Shown piece after piece: positions 43,113 through 51,092 of a stretch of DNA of 64,000 nucleotides. Made by a program: the position numbers and the translations under genes. The notes under the pieces are model-generated. The model was not told the DNA's origin. It made no database searches and worked only from the letters and a program-made list of their open reading frames with translations. Position 1 is the first letter of the stretch, and each line of letters opens with the position of its first letter. The stretch is from Streptomyces sp. HmicA12 (lineage in GTDB: Bacteria > Actinomycetota > Actinomycetes > Streptomycetales > Streptomycetaceae), in NCBI RefSeq assembly GCF_000373565.1, contig NZ_KB891809.1, positions 532,372 to 596,371 on the forward strand, given 5' to 3'.

Positions 43113-43999
43113 GCGGCACTCCGTCCGGCAAGCACCGCAAGAGCGCGCCCCCACCGGGGGCGCGGCCCGACGGCGAGCACGAGGTCAAGGGCCTCGCGTT
43201 CCGCGACGACGGCGAGGGCGAGAGCGAGCGGGAGGCGACGCCGCCCGCCACGAAGGAGCCGAGCCGCATCACCTGGCAGAAGCTGACGTTCCTGCCGGTC
43301 GTGGTGGCGGTGGTCCTGCTGATCACCTGGCTGTGGTTCCGCAACGCCGACCTCGACACCATCTCGAAGAACGCGCTGTCCGGCGGCCAGGTGTGGCAGG
43401 ACCTCAAGCAGCACATCGAACTCACGGCGATCTCCACGTTCTTCGTGCTGATCATCGCGATCCCGCTCGGCATCGTGCTGACCCGCAAGATGTTCCGCAA
43501 GGCCACCCCGGTCGCGCTCGCCCTCGCCAACATGGGGCAGGCGACCCCCGCGATCGGCCTCCTCGCCCTGCTCGTCATCTGGCTGGGCACCGGGATGAGA
43601 TCGGCGCTGATCGGCATCATCATCTACGCGATCCTGCCGGTCCTCTCCAACACGATCGCGGGGCTCAAGGCCAACGACCCGACCCTCATGGAGGCGGCCC
43701 GCGGCATCGGCATGTCCCCTGCGATGGTGCTCGCCAAGGTCGAACTGCCGCTGGCGGTCCCGCTGATCCTGGCCGGTGTGCGCACGGCGCTCGTCCTGAA
43801 CGTCGGCACGGCCACCCTCGCCGTGTTCGGCGGCGGCGGCGGTCTCGGCACGCTCATCCAGGCCGGCATCACCAACCAGCGCATGCCGATCCTGCTGCTG
43901 GGCTCGATCCTGACCATCGCGCTCGCCCTGCTGGTGGACTGGCTGGCGTCGCTGGCCGAGGTGCTGCTCAGCCCGCGCGGACTGGAGGCGCGCTCATGA
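43109..43999 (+). CDS. quaternary-amine ABC transporter permease 2
   Basis: A 296-residue permease. A polar N-terminal tail (about 1-60) precedes about six transmembrane segments with KANDPTLMEAARGIGMSPAMVLAKVELPLAVPLILAG. The GTG overlaps the ATPase stop (GTGA), and its stop overlaps the next ATG (ATGA). It pairs with permease 1 as a heterodimer. Confidence 0.92.
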   Translation: MSGTPSGKHRKSAPPPGARPDGEHEVKGLAFRDDGEGESEREATPPATKEPSRITWQKLTFLPVVVAVVLLITWLWFRNADLDTISKNALSGGQVWQDLKQHIELTAISTFFVLIIAIPLGIVLTRKMFRKATPVALALANMGQATPAIGLLALLVIWLGTGMRSALIGIIIYAILPVLSNTIAGLKANDPTLMEAARGIGMSPAMVLAKVELPLAVPLILAGVRTALVLNVGTATLAVFGGGGGLGTLIQAGITNQRMPILLLGSILTIALALLVDWLASLAEVLLSPRGLEARS

Positions 44000-44988
44000 A
44001 GTACCTCAAGTACCGCGCACGGGTGGCCACTTCGGCGTTCTGCGGGCTCGCCCTGCTCGCCGTCGGCGGCTGCGGTCTCACCAGCGGCAGCCCCATGGTC
44101 GACGACGTCTCCCCCGGCTCCATCGGCAAGGGCGAACCGCTCAAGGGCGCCGATCTCGTCGTCACGTCGAAGGAGTTCACCGAACAGCTGGTCCTCGGCG
44201 CGATCATGGGCATCGCCTTCCAGGCGGCCGGCGCCGACGTCATCGACCGCACCGGCATCCAGGGCTCGGTGGGCGCCCGCGAGGCGATCCGCAGCGGTGA
44301 CGCCGACGCCATGTACGAGTACACGGGCACCGCCTGGATCACGTACCTCGGCAACTCCGAGCCGATCTCCGACCCGCGGCAGCAGTGGCAGGCGGTCAAG
44401 GACGCGGACGCGAAGAACGGGATCACGTGGCTGCCGCCCGCCCCGCTCAACAACACGTACGCGCTCGCCATGAACGAGGCCAACTTCAAGAAGTACGGCA
44501 CGAAGACGCTGTCCGAGGTCGCCGCCCTGTCGAAGTCGGACCCGAAGGCCGTCACGGTCTGCGTGGAGAGCGAGTTCGCCAACCGGGCCGACGGTCTGCG
44601 CGGCATGGAGAAGGCGTACGGGATGGACATCCCCGCGTCGAACGTCACGCAGATGGACAGCGGCATCATCTACACGCAGGTGAAGAAGGGCAGTTGCACC
44701 TTCGGTGAGGTGTACACCACCGACGGCCGCATCAGGTCGATGAACCTCCACGTCATGGAGGACGACAAGAAGTTCTTCCCGAACTACAACGCGGCGCCGG
44801 AGGTCAACTCCAAGTCGTTCGAGAAGTACCCGGCGATGGCCGACGTCCTGAACCCGATCTCGAAGAAGCTGACCAACACCGTCGCGCAGGAGCTCAACGC
44901 CAAGGTCGACGTGGACGGCGAGGACCCGCACCAGGTGGCCCTGGACTGGATGGTGGACCAGGGCTTCGTGAAGGAGGGCGGCGGCTGA
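43996..44988 (+). CDS. quaternary-amine ABC transporter substrate-binding lipoprotein
   Basis: A 330-residue exported lipoprotein: lipobox AVGGC (Cys26), then VVTSKEFTEQLVLGAIMGIAFQAAGADVIDRTGIQGSVGAREAIRSGDADAMYEYTGTAWI, the OpuAC/ProX fold of the OpuCC subgroup that binds glycine betaine, carnitine or choline. Last gene of the four-gene operon. The exact ligand cannot be assigned. Confidence 0.93.
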   Translation: MKYLKYRARVATSAFCGLALLAVGGCGLTSGSPMVDDVSPGSIGKGEPLKGADLVVTSKEFTEQLVLGAIMGIAFQAAGADVIDRTGIQGSVGAREAIRSGDADAMYEYTGTAWITYLGNSEPISDPRQQWQAVKDADAKNGITWLPPAPLNNTYALAMNEANFKKYGTKTLSEVAALSKSDPKAVTVCVESEFANRADGLRGMEKAYGMDIPASNVTQMDSGIIYTQVKKGSCTFGEVYTTDGRIRSMNLHVMEDDKKFFPNYNAAPEVNSKSFEKYPAMADVLNPISKKLTNTVAQELNAKVDVDGEDPHQVALDWMVDQGFVKEGGG

Positions 44989-45015
44989 CCGGGGAAACGG
45001 GGGAAGGGGCCGGGG

Positions 45016-45807
45016 CTAGCAGGACGGGATGGCCCCGGAGCCCTTCTTCAGGTGCGTCAGCGCGGTGACCGTGCCGTCGAGCGTGGACACCGGGATCAGC
45101 CGCATCGACTTCGGTGCCGACGCCTTCGCCTCCGAGCACTCCGCCTTCGGCACGAGGAAGACGGTGGCGCCGTCGCGGTCGGCGGCCTGCACCTTCATCG
45201 AGACGCCGCCGACGGCGCCGACCGTGCCCTTCGCGTCGATGGTGCCGGTGCCCGCGATCGACCTGCCGCCGGTGAGCTCGCCGCCGCTGCCGTCGCCGTC
45301 GAGCAGGTCGATGATGCCGAGGGAGAAGAGCAGGCCCGCGCTGGGCCCGCCGACGTCGCCGAGCTGGAGGGTGACCTTGATGTCCTTGTCCTGGTCGCCG
45401 AGGTAGGCGAGGGCGGCCTCGGTGGCGGCGTCCTGCGAACCCTTCATCTCGTCCTTGTTGTGCCGCTCGATCTCCTCGGTGGAGTCGCCGGCCGGGTAGA
45501 CGGCGTCCTTCGGCATGACCGCGCGGTCCGTGGCGAACCAGTCGGACAGCACGTCCGAGAGGTGGATCGAGGCGTCGGGCCCGGTCGCCAGGATCGTCAC
45601 CGCGCGCAGCTGCCCCTTGGTGTCGCGGGTGGGGGCGCCGGAGATCTCGATGACGGGCTTGCCGTCCGACGCGCCCAGCACGTTCGTGGTGGGGCCCGGC
45701 TGGGCCACCGAGAACGGCAGCGGGGCGAACGCGGTGATCGCGGCCAGCGCGATCACCGGGAGCGCGCAGACGACCAGGGCTACGGGACGGCTGAGGCGAT
45801 TGAGCAC
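45016..45807 (-). CDS. secreted Lon-like (S16) serine peptidase domain protein
   Basis: A 263-residue protein: an N-terminal membrane segment (about 9-28), then a Lon protease catalytic fold with Ser in VGGPSAGLLFSLGIIDLLDG and Lys in GGVSMKVQAADRDGATVFLVP, the Ser-Lys dyad of family S16. No ATPase domain is present. It is related to the YlbL group, though the usual PDZ domain is not obvious. It probably acts outside the membrane; its substrate is unknown. Confidence 0.87.
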   Translation of the reverse strand: MLNRLSRPVALVVCALPVIALAAITAFAPLPFSVAQPGPTTNVLGASDGKPVIEISGAPTRDTKGQLRAVTILATGPDASIHLSDVLSDWFATDRAVMPKDAVYPAGDSTEEIERHNKDEMKGSQDAATEAALAYLGDQDKDIKVTLQLGDVGGPSAGLLFSLGIIDLLDGDGSGGELTGGRSIAGTGTIDAKGTVGAVGGVSMKVQAADRDGATVFLVPKAECSEAKASAPKSMRLIPVSTLDGTVTALTHLKKGSGAIPSC

Positions 45808-45865
45808 AGGGCCAATCTAACGTGGCCGCGCGTTGCGATTCGGCTGCGGGCCGGTGGGGGCCGGT

Positions 45866-45937
45866 CGCGCAGTTCCCCGCGCCCCTCCAGGGGAGGCTGC
45901 GCGCAGCGCATGCCTCAGGGGCGCGGGGAACTGCGCG
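45866..45937. repeat. complete palindromic intergenic repeat, copy B
   Basis: A perfect 21-bp inverted repeat, 45866-45886 and 45917-45937 (CGCGCAGTTCCCCGCGCCCC arm), flanked by a further GGTGGGG/CCCCACC pairing. The centre CCAGGGGAGGCTGCGCGCAG resembles copy A. It lies between an S16 peptidase gene start and the IclR gene stop, so here it can end the IclR transcript. Confidence 0.9.
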
Positions 45938-45988
45938 AGAAGCCCCACCGGCCCGCGGCCGCCCACGAGACAGGACCCGGCAGACGGG

Positions 45989-46630
45989 TCAGCGCAACGC
46001 GTCGGCCACCTCACGGGCAGCGTCCAGCACCCGGGGCCCGACCCGCTCCGGGACGGAGTCCGCGAGCATCACGACACCCACGCTCCCCTCCACCCCGGTC
46101 ACCCCGAGCAGCGGCGCGGCCGCCCCGCACGCCCCGGCCTCCAGCTCGCCGTGGGTGAGGGTGTAGCCGGGTTCGGGCAGGACGCCCTGCCGGGCACCGA
46201 GGATGGCGCGGCCCGCGGCCCCCCGGTCGAGCGGATGCCGGAACCCGGTGCGGTACGCCACGTGATAGTCGGTCCAGGTCGGCTCGACGACGGCGACCGC
46301 GAGGGCCTCCGTGCCGTCGACCAGGGTCAGGTGCGCCGTCGCCCCGATGTCCTCGGCGAGCGAGCGCAGCGCGGGCAGCGCGGCCTCGCGCACCAGTGGG
46401 TGGACCTGCCGGCCCAGGCGCAGCACCCCGAGCCCGACCCGGGCGCGGCCACCCAGGTCGCGGCGGACGAGGGCGTGCTGCTCAAGCGTGGCGAGCAGGC
46501 GGTAGACGACGGTCCGGTTGACGCCGAGCTTGTTGGAGAGCTCGGTCACGGTCAGCCCGTGATCGGTGTCGGCGAGCAGTTTGAGGACGCGCAGTCCCCG
46601 GTCGAGCGTCTGGGAGGTCTCCGCGGTCAC
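45989..46630 (-). CDS. IclR family transcriptional regulator
   Basis: A 213-residue regulator. N-terminal winged helix: QTLDRGLRVLKLLADTDHGLTVTELSNKLGVNRTVVYRLLATLEQHALVRR; C-terminal effector domain with AHLTLVDGTEALAVAVVEP and GFRHPLDRGAAGRAIL. GTG 46630 is supported by GAAGGAG 8 bases upstream. The target is unknown; no obvious catabolic operon is adjacent. Confidence 0.92.
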   Translation of the reverse strand: MTAETSQTLDRGLRVLKLLADTDHGLTVTELSNKLGVNRTVVYRLLATLEQHALVRRDLGGRARVGLGVLRLGRQVHPLVREAALPALRSLAEDIGATAHLTLVDGTEALAVAVVEPTWTDYHVAYRTGFRHPLDRGAAGRAILGARQGVLPEPGYTLTHGELEAGACGAAAPLLGVTGVEGSVGVVMLADSVPERVGPRVLDAAREVADALR

Positions 46631-46933
46631 GACGCCCACTCCTTCGTGGTGAGGGTCGGCGGTCGCTCCGCGGCGGTCACGCCGCCTGTCCCGTGGCGAC
46701 GCGCGTCAGAGGCCGCCGGTCGGATTTCAGGCGCTGGGCTGCATACGGCTGCATGCGACCACATCTACGTACGTCCGGCTGCGCTCCGCGGCGGCGCTGC
46801 CACGGGGCGTGTGCGTTGACCGGGAATGTAGCGAGGTCGTCCCGCTGAGCGGAAGACTCCGTCCAGAATCCGGTCAAGGGGCGGCCGGAGTTGTGCCTGA
46901 TTGCCCCTACTTGACCCGGCGTTGACCCGGAGG
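46631..46933. other. gene-free interval, IclR / helicase
   Basis: This 303-bp interval contains no supported gene. Noted: the direct repeat CTGCATACGG/CTGCATGCGA (about 46739-46757) and a doubled TTGACCCGG near 46912-46930. Either could be regulatory; nothing is recognised with confidence. Confidence 0.4.
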
Positions 46934-48754
46934 TCACTTCATCCGGGTCGCCCACTCCTGCACCTTGGTGATGCGCTGGCGCAGCTGTCCGGCGGTGGCC
47001 TCGGCGCTCGGCGGGCCGCCGCAGACCCGGCGGAGCTCGGTGTGGATGACGCCGTGCGGTTTGCCGGACTGATGCACGTACGCGCCGACGATCGTGTTGA
47101 GCTTCTTGCGCAGCTCCATCATCTCCTTGTGGGAGACGACGGGCCGCCGCTCTGCGGGCAGTTCGAGGAGGTCGGCCTCGGTGTCGGGCTTCTTCTTGCT
47201 GTGCGCGATCTGCCGCGCCTGCCGCTTCTGGAGGAGCAGCTGCACCTGGTCGGGTTCGAGCAGGCCCGGGATGCCGAGGTAGTCCTGCTCCTCCTCGCTG
47301 CCCGGGTGGGCCTGCATGCCGAACTCGGCGCCGTCGTAGAGGACGCGGTCGAAGACGGCCTCGGACTCCAGGGCCTCGAAGGAGAACTGCTCCTGCTCGC
47401 CGGTGTCCTCGTCCTGCTCCTTGTTCGCCTCGTCCATCTCCTTCTCGGACTCGGCGTAGGGGTCCTCCTCCCCGTCCTTCTTCGGCTTGTCGAGGACGTG
47501 GTCGCGCTCGACCTCCATCTCGTTGGCATGGCCGAGCAGGTCGGGAACCGTGGGCAGGAAGACGGACGCGGTCTCGCCGCGCCTTCGTGAACGTACGAAA
47601 CGGCCCACGGCCTGCGCGAAGAAGAGAGGGGTGGAGATGGTCGTGGCGTACACCCCGACCGCCAGGCGCGGTACGTCGACGCCCTCGGACACCATGCGGA
47701 CGGCGACCATCCAGCGGTCCTCGCTCGCGCTGAAGTCGTCGATCCGCTTCGAGGCCCCGGTGTCGTCGGACAGGACCAGGGTCGCCTTCGTGCCGGTGAT
47801 CTCGCGGATCAGCTTGGCGTAGGCGCGGGCCTGCTCCTGGTCGGAGGCGATGACGAGGGCGCCCGCGTCGGGGATGCCCTTCCTGACCTCGGTGAGGCGG
47901 GCGTCGGCGGCGCGCAGCACGCTCGGCATCCACTCGCCGCGCGGGTCGAGGGCGGTGCGCCAGGCCTGGCTGATGGCGTCCTTGGTCATGGGCTCGCCGA
48001 GGCGGGCGGCGATCTCGTCACCGGCCTTGGTGCGCCAGCGCATGTTGCCGCTGTAGCTCAAGAAGATGACAGGGCGGACGACGCCGTCGCCGAGCGCGCT
48101 GCCGTAGCCGTAGGTGTAGTCGGCCGAGGAGCGCCGGATGCCGTCGTTGCCCTCCTCGTACTGGACGAAGGGGATCGGGTTGGTGTCGGAGCGGAACGGC
48201 GTACCGGTCAGCGCGAGGCGCCGCGTGGCGGGCTCGAAGGCCTCCAGGCACGCCTCGCCCCACGACTTCGAGTCACCGGCGTGGTGGATCTCGTCGAGGA
48301 TGACGAGGGTCTTGCGCTGCTCGCTGCGGTTGCGGTGCAGCATGGGGCGCACGCCGACGCCCGCGTACGTGACGGCGACGCCGTCGTACTCCTTGCTGAG
48401 CGGGCCCGCGCTGTACTCCGGGTCCAGCTTGATGCCGATGCGCGCGGCCGCCTCGGCCCACTGCTTCTTCAGGTGCTCGGTCGGCGCGACCACGGTCACC
48501 TGCTGCACGACGTGGTGGTGCAGCAGCCAGGAGGCGAGGGTGAGCGCGAAGGTCGTCTTTCCGGCGCCGGGGGTGGCGACCGCGAGGAAGTCGCGCGGCT
48601 GTTCCTGGATGTACCGCTCCATCGCCCCCTGCTGCCAGGCTCGCAGCTTGTTGGCGGTGCCCCAGGGGGCGCGGCCGGGGAAGGCGGGAGAGAGGTGGCT
48701 GGACGGTGCGGGGGCGACTGAGGATGCGGACGCGGCGGTATCGGCGGTGGTCAC
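46934..48754 (-). CDS. DEAD/DEAH-box helicase (SF2, XPB/UvsW-like)
   Basis: A 606-residue superfamily 2 helicase. Motif I TPGAGKTTFA, motif Ia VVAPTEHLKKQW, motif II LVILDEIHHAGD, motif III LALTGTPFRSD, motif V VRMVSEGVDVPRLAVGVYAT and motif VI FFAQAVGRFVRSRRRGE. The C-terminal 200 residues have an acidic insert (EEDPYAESEKEMDEANKEQDEDTGE). Likely acts on DNA in repair or nucleoid processing; role unknown. GTG start preceded by GGAG. Confidence 0.93.
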   Translation of the reverse strand: MTTADTAASASSVAPAPSSHLSPAFPGRAPWGTANKLRAWQQGAMERYIQEQPRDFLAVATPGAGKTTFALTLASWLLHHHVVQQVTVVAPTEHLKKQWAEAAARIGIKLDPEYSAGPLSKEYDGVAVTYAGVGVRPMLHRNRSEQRKTLVILDEIHHAGDSKSWGEACLEAFEPATRRLALTGTPFRSDTNPIPFVQYEEGNDGIRRSSADYTYGYGSALGDGVVRPVIFLSYSGNMRWRTKAGDEIAARLGEPMTKDAISQAWRTALDPRGEWMPSVLRAADARLTEVRKGIPDAGALVIASDQEQARAYAKLIREITGTKATLVLSDDTGASKRIDDFSASEDRWMVAVRMVSEGVDVPRLAVGVYATTISTPLFFAQAVGRFVRSRRRGETASVFLPTVPDLLGHANEMEVERDHVLDKPKKDGEEDPYAESEKEMDEANKEQDEDTGEQEQFSFEALESEAVFDRVLYDGAEFGMQAHPGSEEEQDYLGIPGLLEPDQVQLLLQKRQARQIAHSKKKPDTEADLLELPAERRPVVSHKEMMELRKKLNTIVGAYVHQSGKPHGVIHTELRRVCGGPPSAEATAGQLRQRITKVQEWATRMK

Positions 48755-48919
48755 GGTCTCCGGCTCGGCAGATCGGGGGCGTATGACAACCGGTCCACCC
48801 TACCGGTGACCAGGTTGACGATCGCGCCGGACGAGGCCGGGCGGGCGCCGGTTGGGACGTGAGTCACAGATCAACTGCCCGCATTTCACTGGCAGTCAGG
48901 AGTACGTCACCGGGGCGCG

Positions 48920-50365
48920 TCACCTGGTGGCGGGCGTGCGCAGCCGCGTCGCCACCCATACGCCGACCAGCGCGACGGCCGCCATCGGCAGGAACACGGC
49001 GACGAACGCGGCCGGGTGCGAGCCGCCCGCGCCCTGGGTCACGCCGTGCCCGACCGCTCCCCCGCCGAGGGCCGCGAAGGCGGCGCCGCCCGCGGCGAGC
49101 AGCAGGGTGTTGGACAGGCCGTCGGAGATCTGCAGGGCGGCGGAGTTCGCGCCGGCTTCCTCGGGGGCGGACAGCTGGAGCAGCAGCACGCTCGTGGAGG
49201 AGGTCACGGTGCCCATGCCCAGGCAGCCGTACGCCCAGGCCACGGCGACCAGCCACACGGGTACGGCGTCGATCAGCACGAGCGGCACGGTGGCGATGGC
49301 GGCGGCGACCAGCACCATGCCGGCGGCCGCGAGCCGCTCCCGGTACGGCTCCATGCGGGGCCTGGCCTGTGCCCAGGAGCCGATCGCCCAGGTGGCACCG
49401 CCGGCGGCGAGCGAGAACCCGGCCATCGTCGGCGACACGCCCCGCTGGGTGACGAGCATCAGCGGCACGAACGACTCGGCCGCGATGAACGAACCCGCCG
49501 CGATCCCGCGCAGCAGCACCACGGAGGGCAGCCCGCGCACGGCCCGGTAGGTGCCGCGCGGCAGCAGCCCGAGCACGGACGGTACGAGGAGCGCGGCGCC
49601 GACGGCGCCGGGCAGCAGGGCGAGCGGGTCCAGGTCCTGGGCCGCGTACTGGAGCAGCCCGGCGCCCACCGAGATCCCGAACGCGAGCCGGATGCGGCGC
49701 CGCTGGAAGGGCTCGGGCGCGCTGCCCTCGGGGGGTCCGCCCGCCCGCCGCCGGATCTGCGGCAGCGCGAGCCCGAGCGGCAGCAGGACCAGCACCGGAA
49801 TCCCGAGGAAGACCCACCGCCACCCGAGGTGCTGGGTGACGGCGCCCGCCGCCAGCGGCCCCACGATCGACGGCACGACCCAGGCCGCGGCGAACGCGGC
49901 CATGATCGCGGGGCGCAGCCGCGCCGGGTAGGCCCGGCTGACGACGACGTACAGCGCGACGATGACGAGCCCGCCGCCGAGGCCCTGCACGGCGCGGCCC
50001 GCGATGAACGTCCACATGTTCGCGGCGGTGCCGGCCAGCAGCAGCCCCGCCGCGAACGCCCCGATCCCGGCCCCGACGGGCCCGAGCGGTCCGCGCCGGT
50101 CGGCCCACTGCCCGGCGAGCACCATGCCGAAGAGGCTGGTGGTGAAGTACGCGGAGAACGCGAAGGCGTACAGCGACACCCCGTCCAGGTCCCGCGCGGC
50201 GACCGGCATCGCGGTGCCGACGGCGGTCGCCTCGAAGGCGATGAGCACGATGACCGTGACGATGCCGACGCTCAGCGCGCGGTACCCGCTCCCGAGCACA
50301 CCGCCTTCGAGGGCTGCGGCTTCGAGGGGCGGGGCGGCGAGATCGGCGTCGTCCAGAGCGGTCAT
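48920..50365 (-). CDS. MFS transporter, drug-exporter type
   Basis: A 481-residue protein with about 14 hydrophobic segments. AFEATAVGTAMPVAARDLDG and GQWADRRGPLGPVGAG (loop 2-3 motif A), GRAVQGLGGGLVIVALYVVV and PAIVGPLAAGAV-like motif C are typical of DHA2 or related exporters. The substrate is unknown. ATG 50365 is preferred to much longer upstream starts that lack similarity to the family. Confidence 0.88.
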   Translation of the reverse strand: MTALDDADLAAPPLEAAALEGGVLGSGYRALSVGIVTVIVLIAFEATAVGTAMPVAARDLDGVSLYAFAFSAYFTTSLFGMVLAGQWADRRGPLGPVGAGIGAFAAGLLLAGTAANMWTFIAGRAVQGLGGGLVIVALYVVVSRAYPARLRPAIMAAFAAAWVVPSIVGPLAAGAVTQHLGWRWVFLGIPVLVLLPLGLALPQIRRRAGGPPEGSAPEPFQRRRIRLAFGISVGAGLLQYAAQDLDPLALLPGAVGAALLVPSVLGLLPRGTYRAVRGLPSVVLLRGIAAGSFIAAESFVPLMLVTQRGVSPTMAGFSLAAGGATWAIGSWAQARPRMEPYRERLAAAGMVLVAAAIATVPLVLIDAVPVWLVAVAWAYGCLGMGTVTSSTSVLLLQLSAPEEAGANSAALQISDGLSNTLLLAAGGAAFAALGGGAVGHGVTQGAGGSHPAAFVAVFLPMAAVALVGVWVATRLRTPATR

Positions 50366-50561
50366 ACGGATCAGCGTAAGGGGCGTAAACCGCCCTGACC
50401 CCTGTCGGGAGTCGGGGGTCTCCTGGTCACTTGGTCGTACGTCCCCGAGCCCTCGATCCGCGCGTTCATGAACGGCGTGTGGCAGTCCCGTTGCGGCCCC
50501 GCCCGAACCCTTGAGAACCGGCGGGAGCGGCACCTACGGTCGAGGCACGACACAACAGCAC

Positions 50562-50658
50562 GGCCGTATGCCCGAGTGGCTCAGGGATTCGCCTGCGCTG
50601 CATCCATCAGCGGGCTCCGCCCGCGGAGAAGCACACCGGCCCATCCCGGTCCCGGCCG
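50562..50658 (+). pseudogene. degenerate tandem copy of tRNA-Cys
   Basis: Bases 50562-50596 match 50684-50718 of the intact tRNA-Cys with one difference (C versus T). The AAAGCG that should follow is replaced by 32 bases (50597-50628) with their own GCGGGC-TCC-GCCCGC hairpin. AAGCACACCGG then resumes, the T loop is changed (CCCATC), and CGGCC still pairs with GGCCG of the acceptor. It cannot form a standard tRNA. The flanks (GACACAACAGCAC / GACGCACAACTCAACAT) are also similar, indicating a tandem duplication. Confidence 0.8.
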
Positions 50659-50683
50659 TGCCGCGCGACGCACAACTCAACAT

Positions 50684-50755
50684 GGCCGTATGCCCGAGTG
50701 GCTTAGGGATTCGCCTGCAAAGCGAAGCACACCGGTTCGATTCCGGTTACGGCCT
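50684..50755 (+). tRNA. tRNA-Cys (anticodon GCA)
   Basis: Acceptor GGCCGTA (50684-50690) with TACGGCC (50748-50754), discriminator T. Anticodon stem TTCGC/GCGAA with loop CTGCAAA (anticodon GCA at 50717-50719), variable loop GCAC, T arm ACCGG-TTCGATT-CCGGT. CCA not encoded. Confidence 0.94.
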
Positions 50756-50763
50756 CTGGACGG

Positions 50764-50791
50764 ACCCCGGCAGCCCCAAGGGCTCCGGGGT
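50764..50791 (+). terminator. terminator after tRNA-Cys
   Basis: ACCCCGG and AGCCC (50764-50776, one bulged base) pair with GGGCT and CCGGGGT (50780-50791), starting 9 bp after the tRNA. It also faces the stop of the small gene on the other strand. Confidence 0.75.
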
Positions 50792-50801
50792 TCCTCTGTG
50801 T

Positions 50802-50993
50802 TCAGCCGCCCGCGACGAGGATCACGCCTCCGCCGACGACGATCACCGCGAAGGCGACGAACGCGAGCACGAAGAGCAACATCTTCCCGGCGGACGGAGC
50901 GGGTTCGTACGCCCGCGGCTCCTGGGACTCCCCCGGCTCGCGCACTTCCGCCGGTTCCGGCACCCCCTGCGGACGAGACGCTCGTGTGCTCAT
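50802..50993 (-). CDS. small single-TM protein, hypothetical
   Basis: A 63-residue protein: a polar Pro/Glu/Arg-rich N-terminal half, then one C-terminal membrane helix, LLFVLAFVAFAVIVVGGGVIL. ATG 50993 follows GGGAG. No family recognised. Confidence 0.6.
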   Translation of the reverse strand: MSTRASRPQGVPEPAEVREPGESQEPRAYEPAPSAGKMLLFVLAFVAFAVIVVGGGVILVAGG

Positions 50994-51050
50994 GCGGCTC
51001 CCTCTTTCCGTCGCGCGGCGCCGAATGCCTCATCACCGTACGACTCGACC

Positions 51051-51080
51051 CGAACCGGACCCCGGCCGGGGTCCGGTTCG
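51051..51080. terminator. palindromic terminator after molybdenum hydroxylase operon
   Basis: A perfect 30-nt palindrome with arms CGAACCGGACCCCGG and CCGGGGTCCGGTTCG, 12 bp beyond the stop of the large subunit gene. Confidence 0.8.
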
Positions 51081-51092
51081 CCGTCGTGGGAC

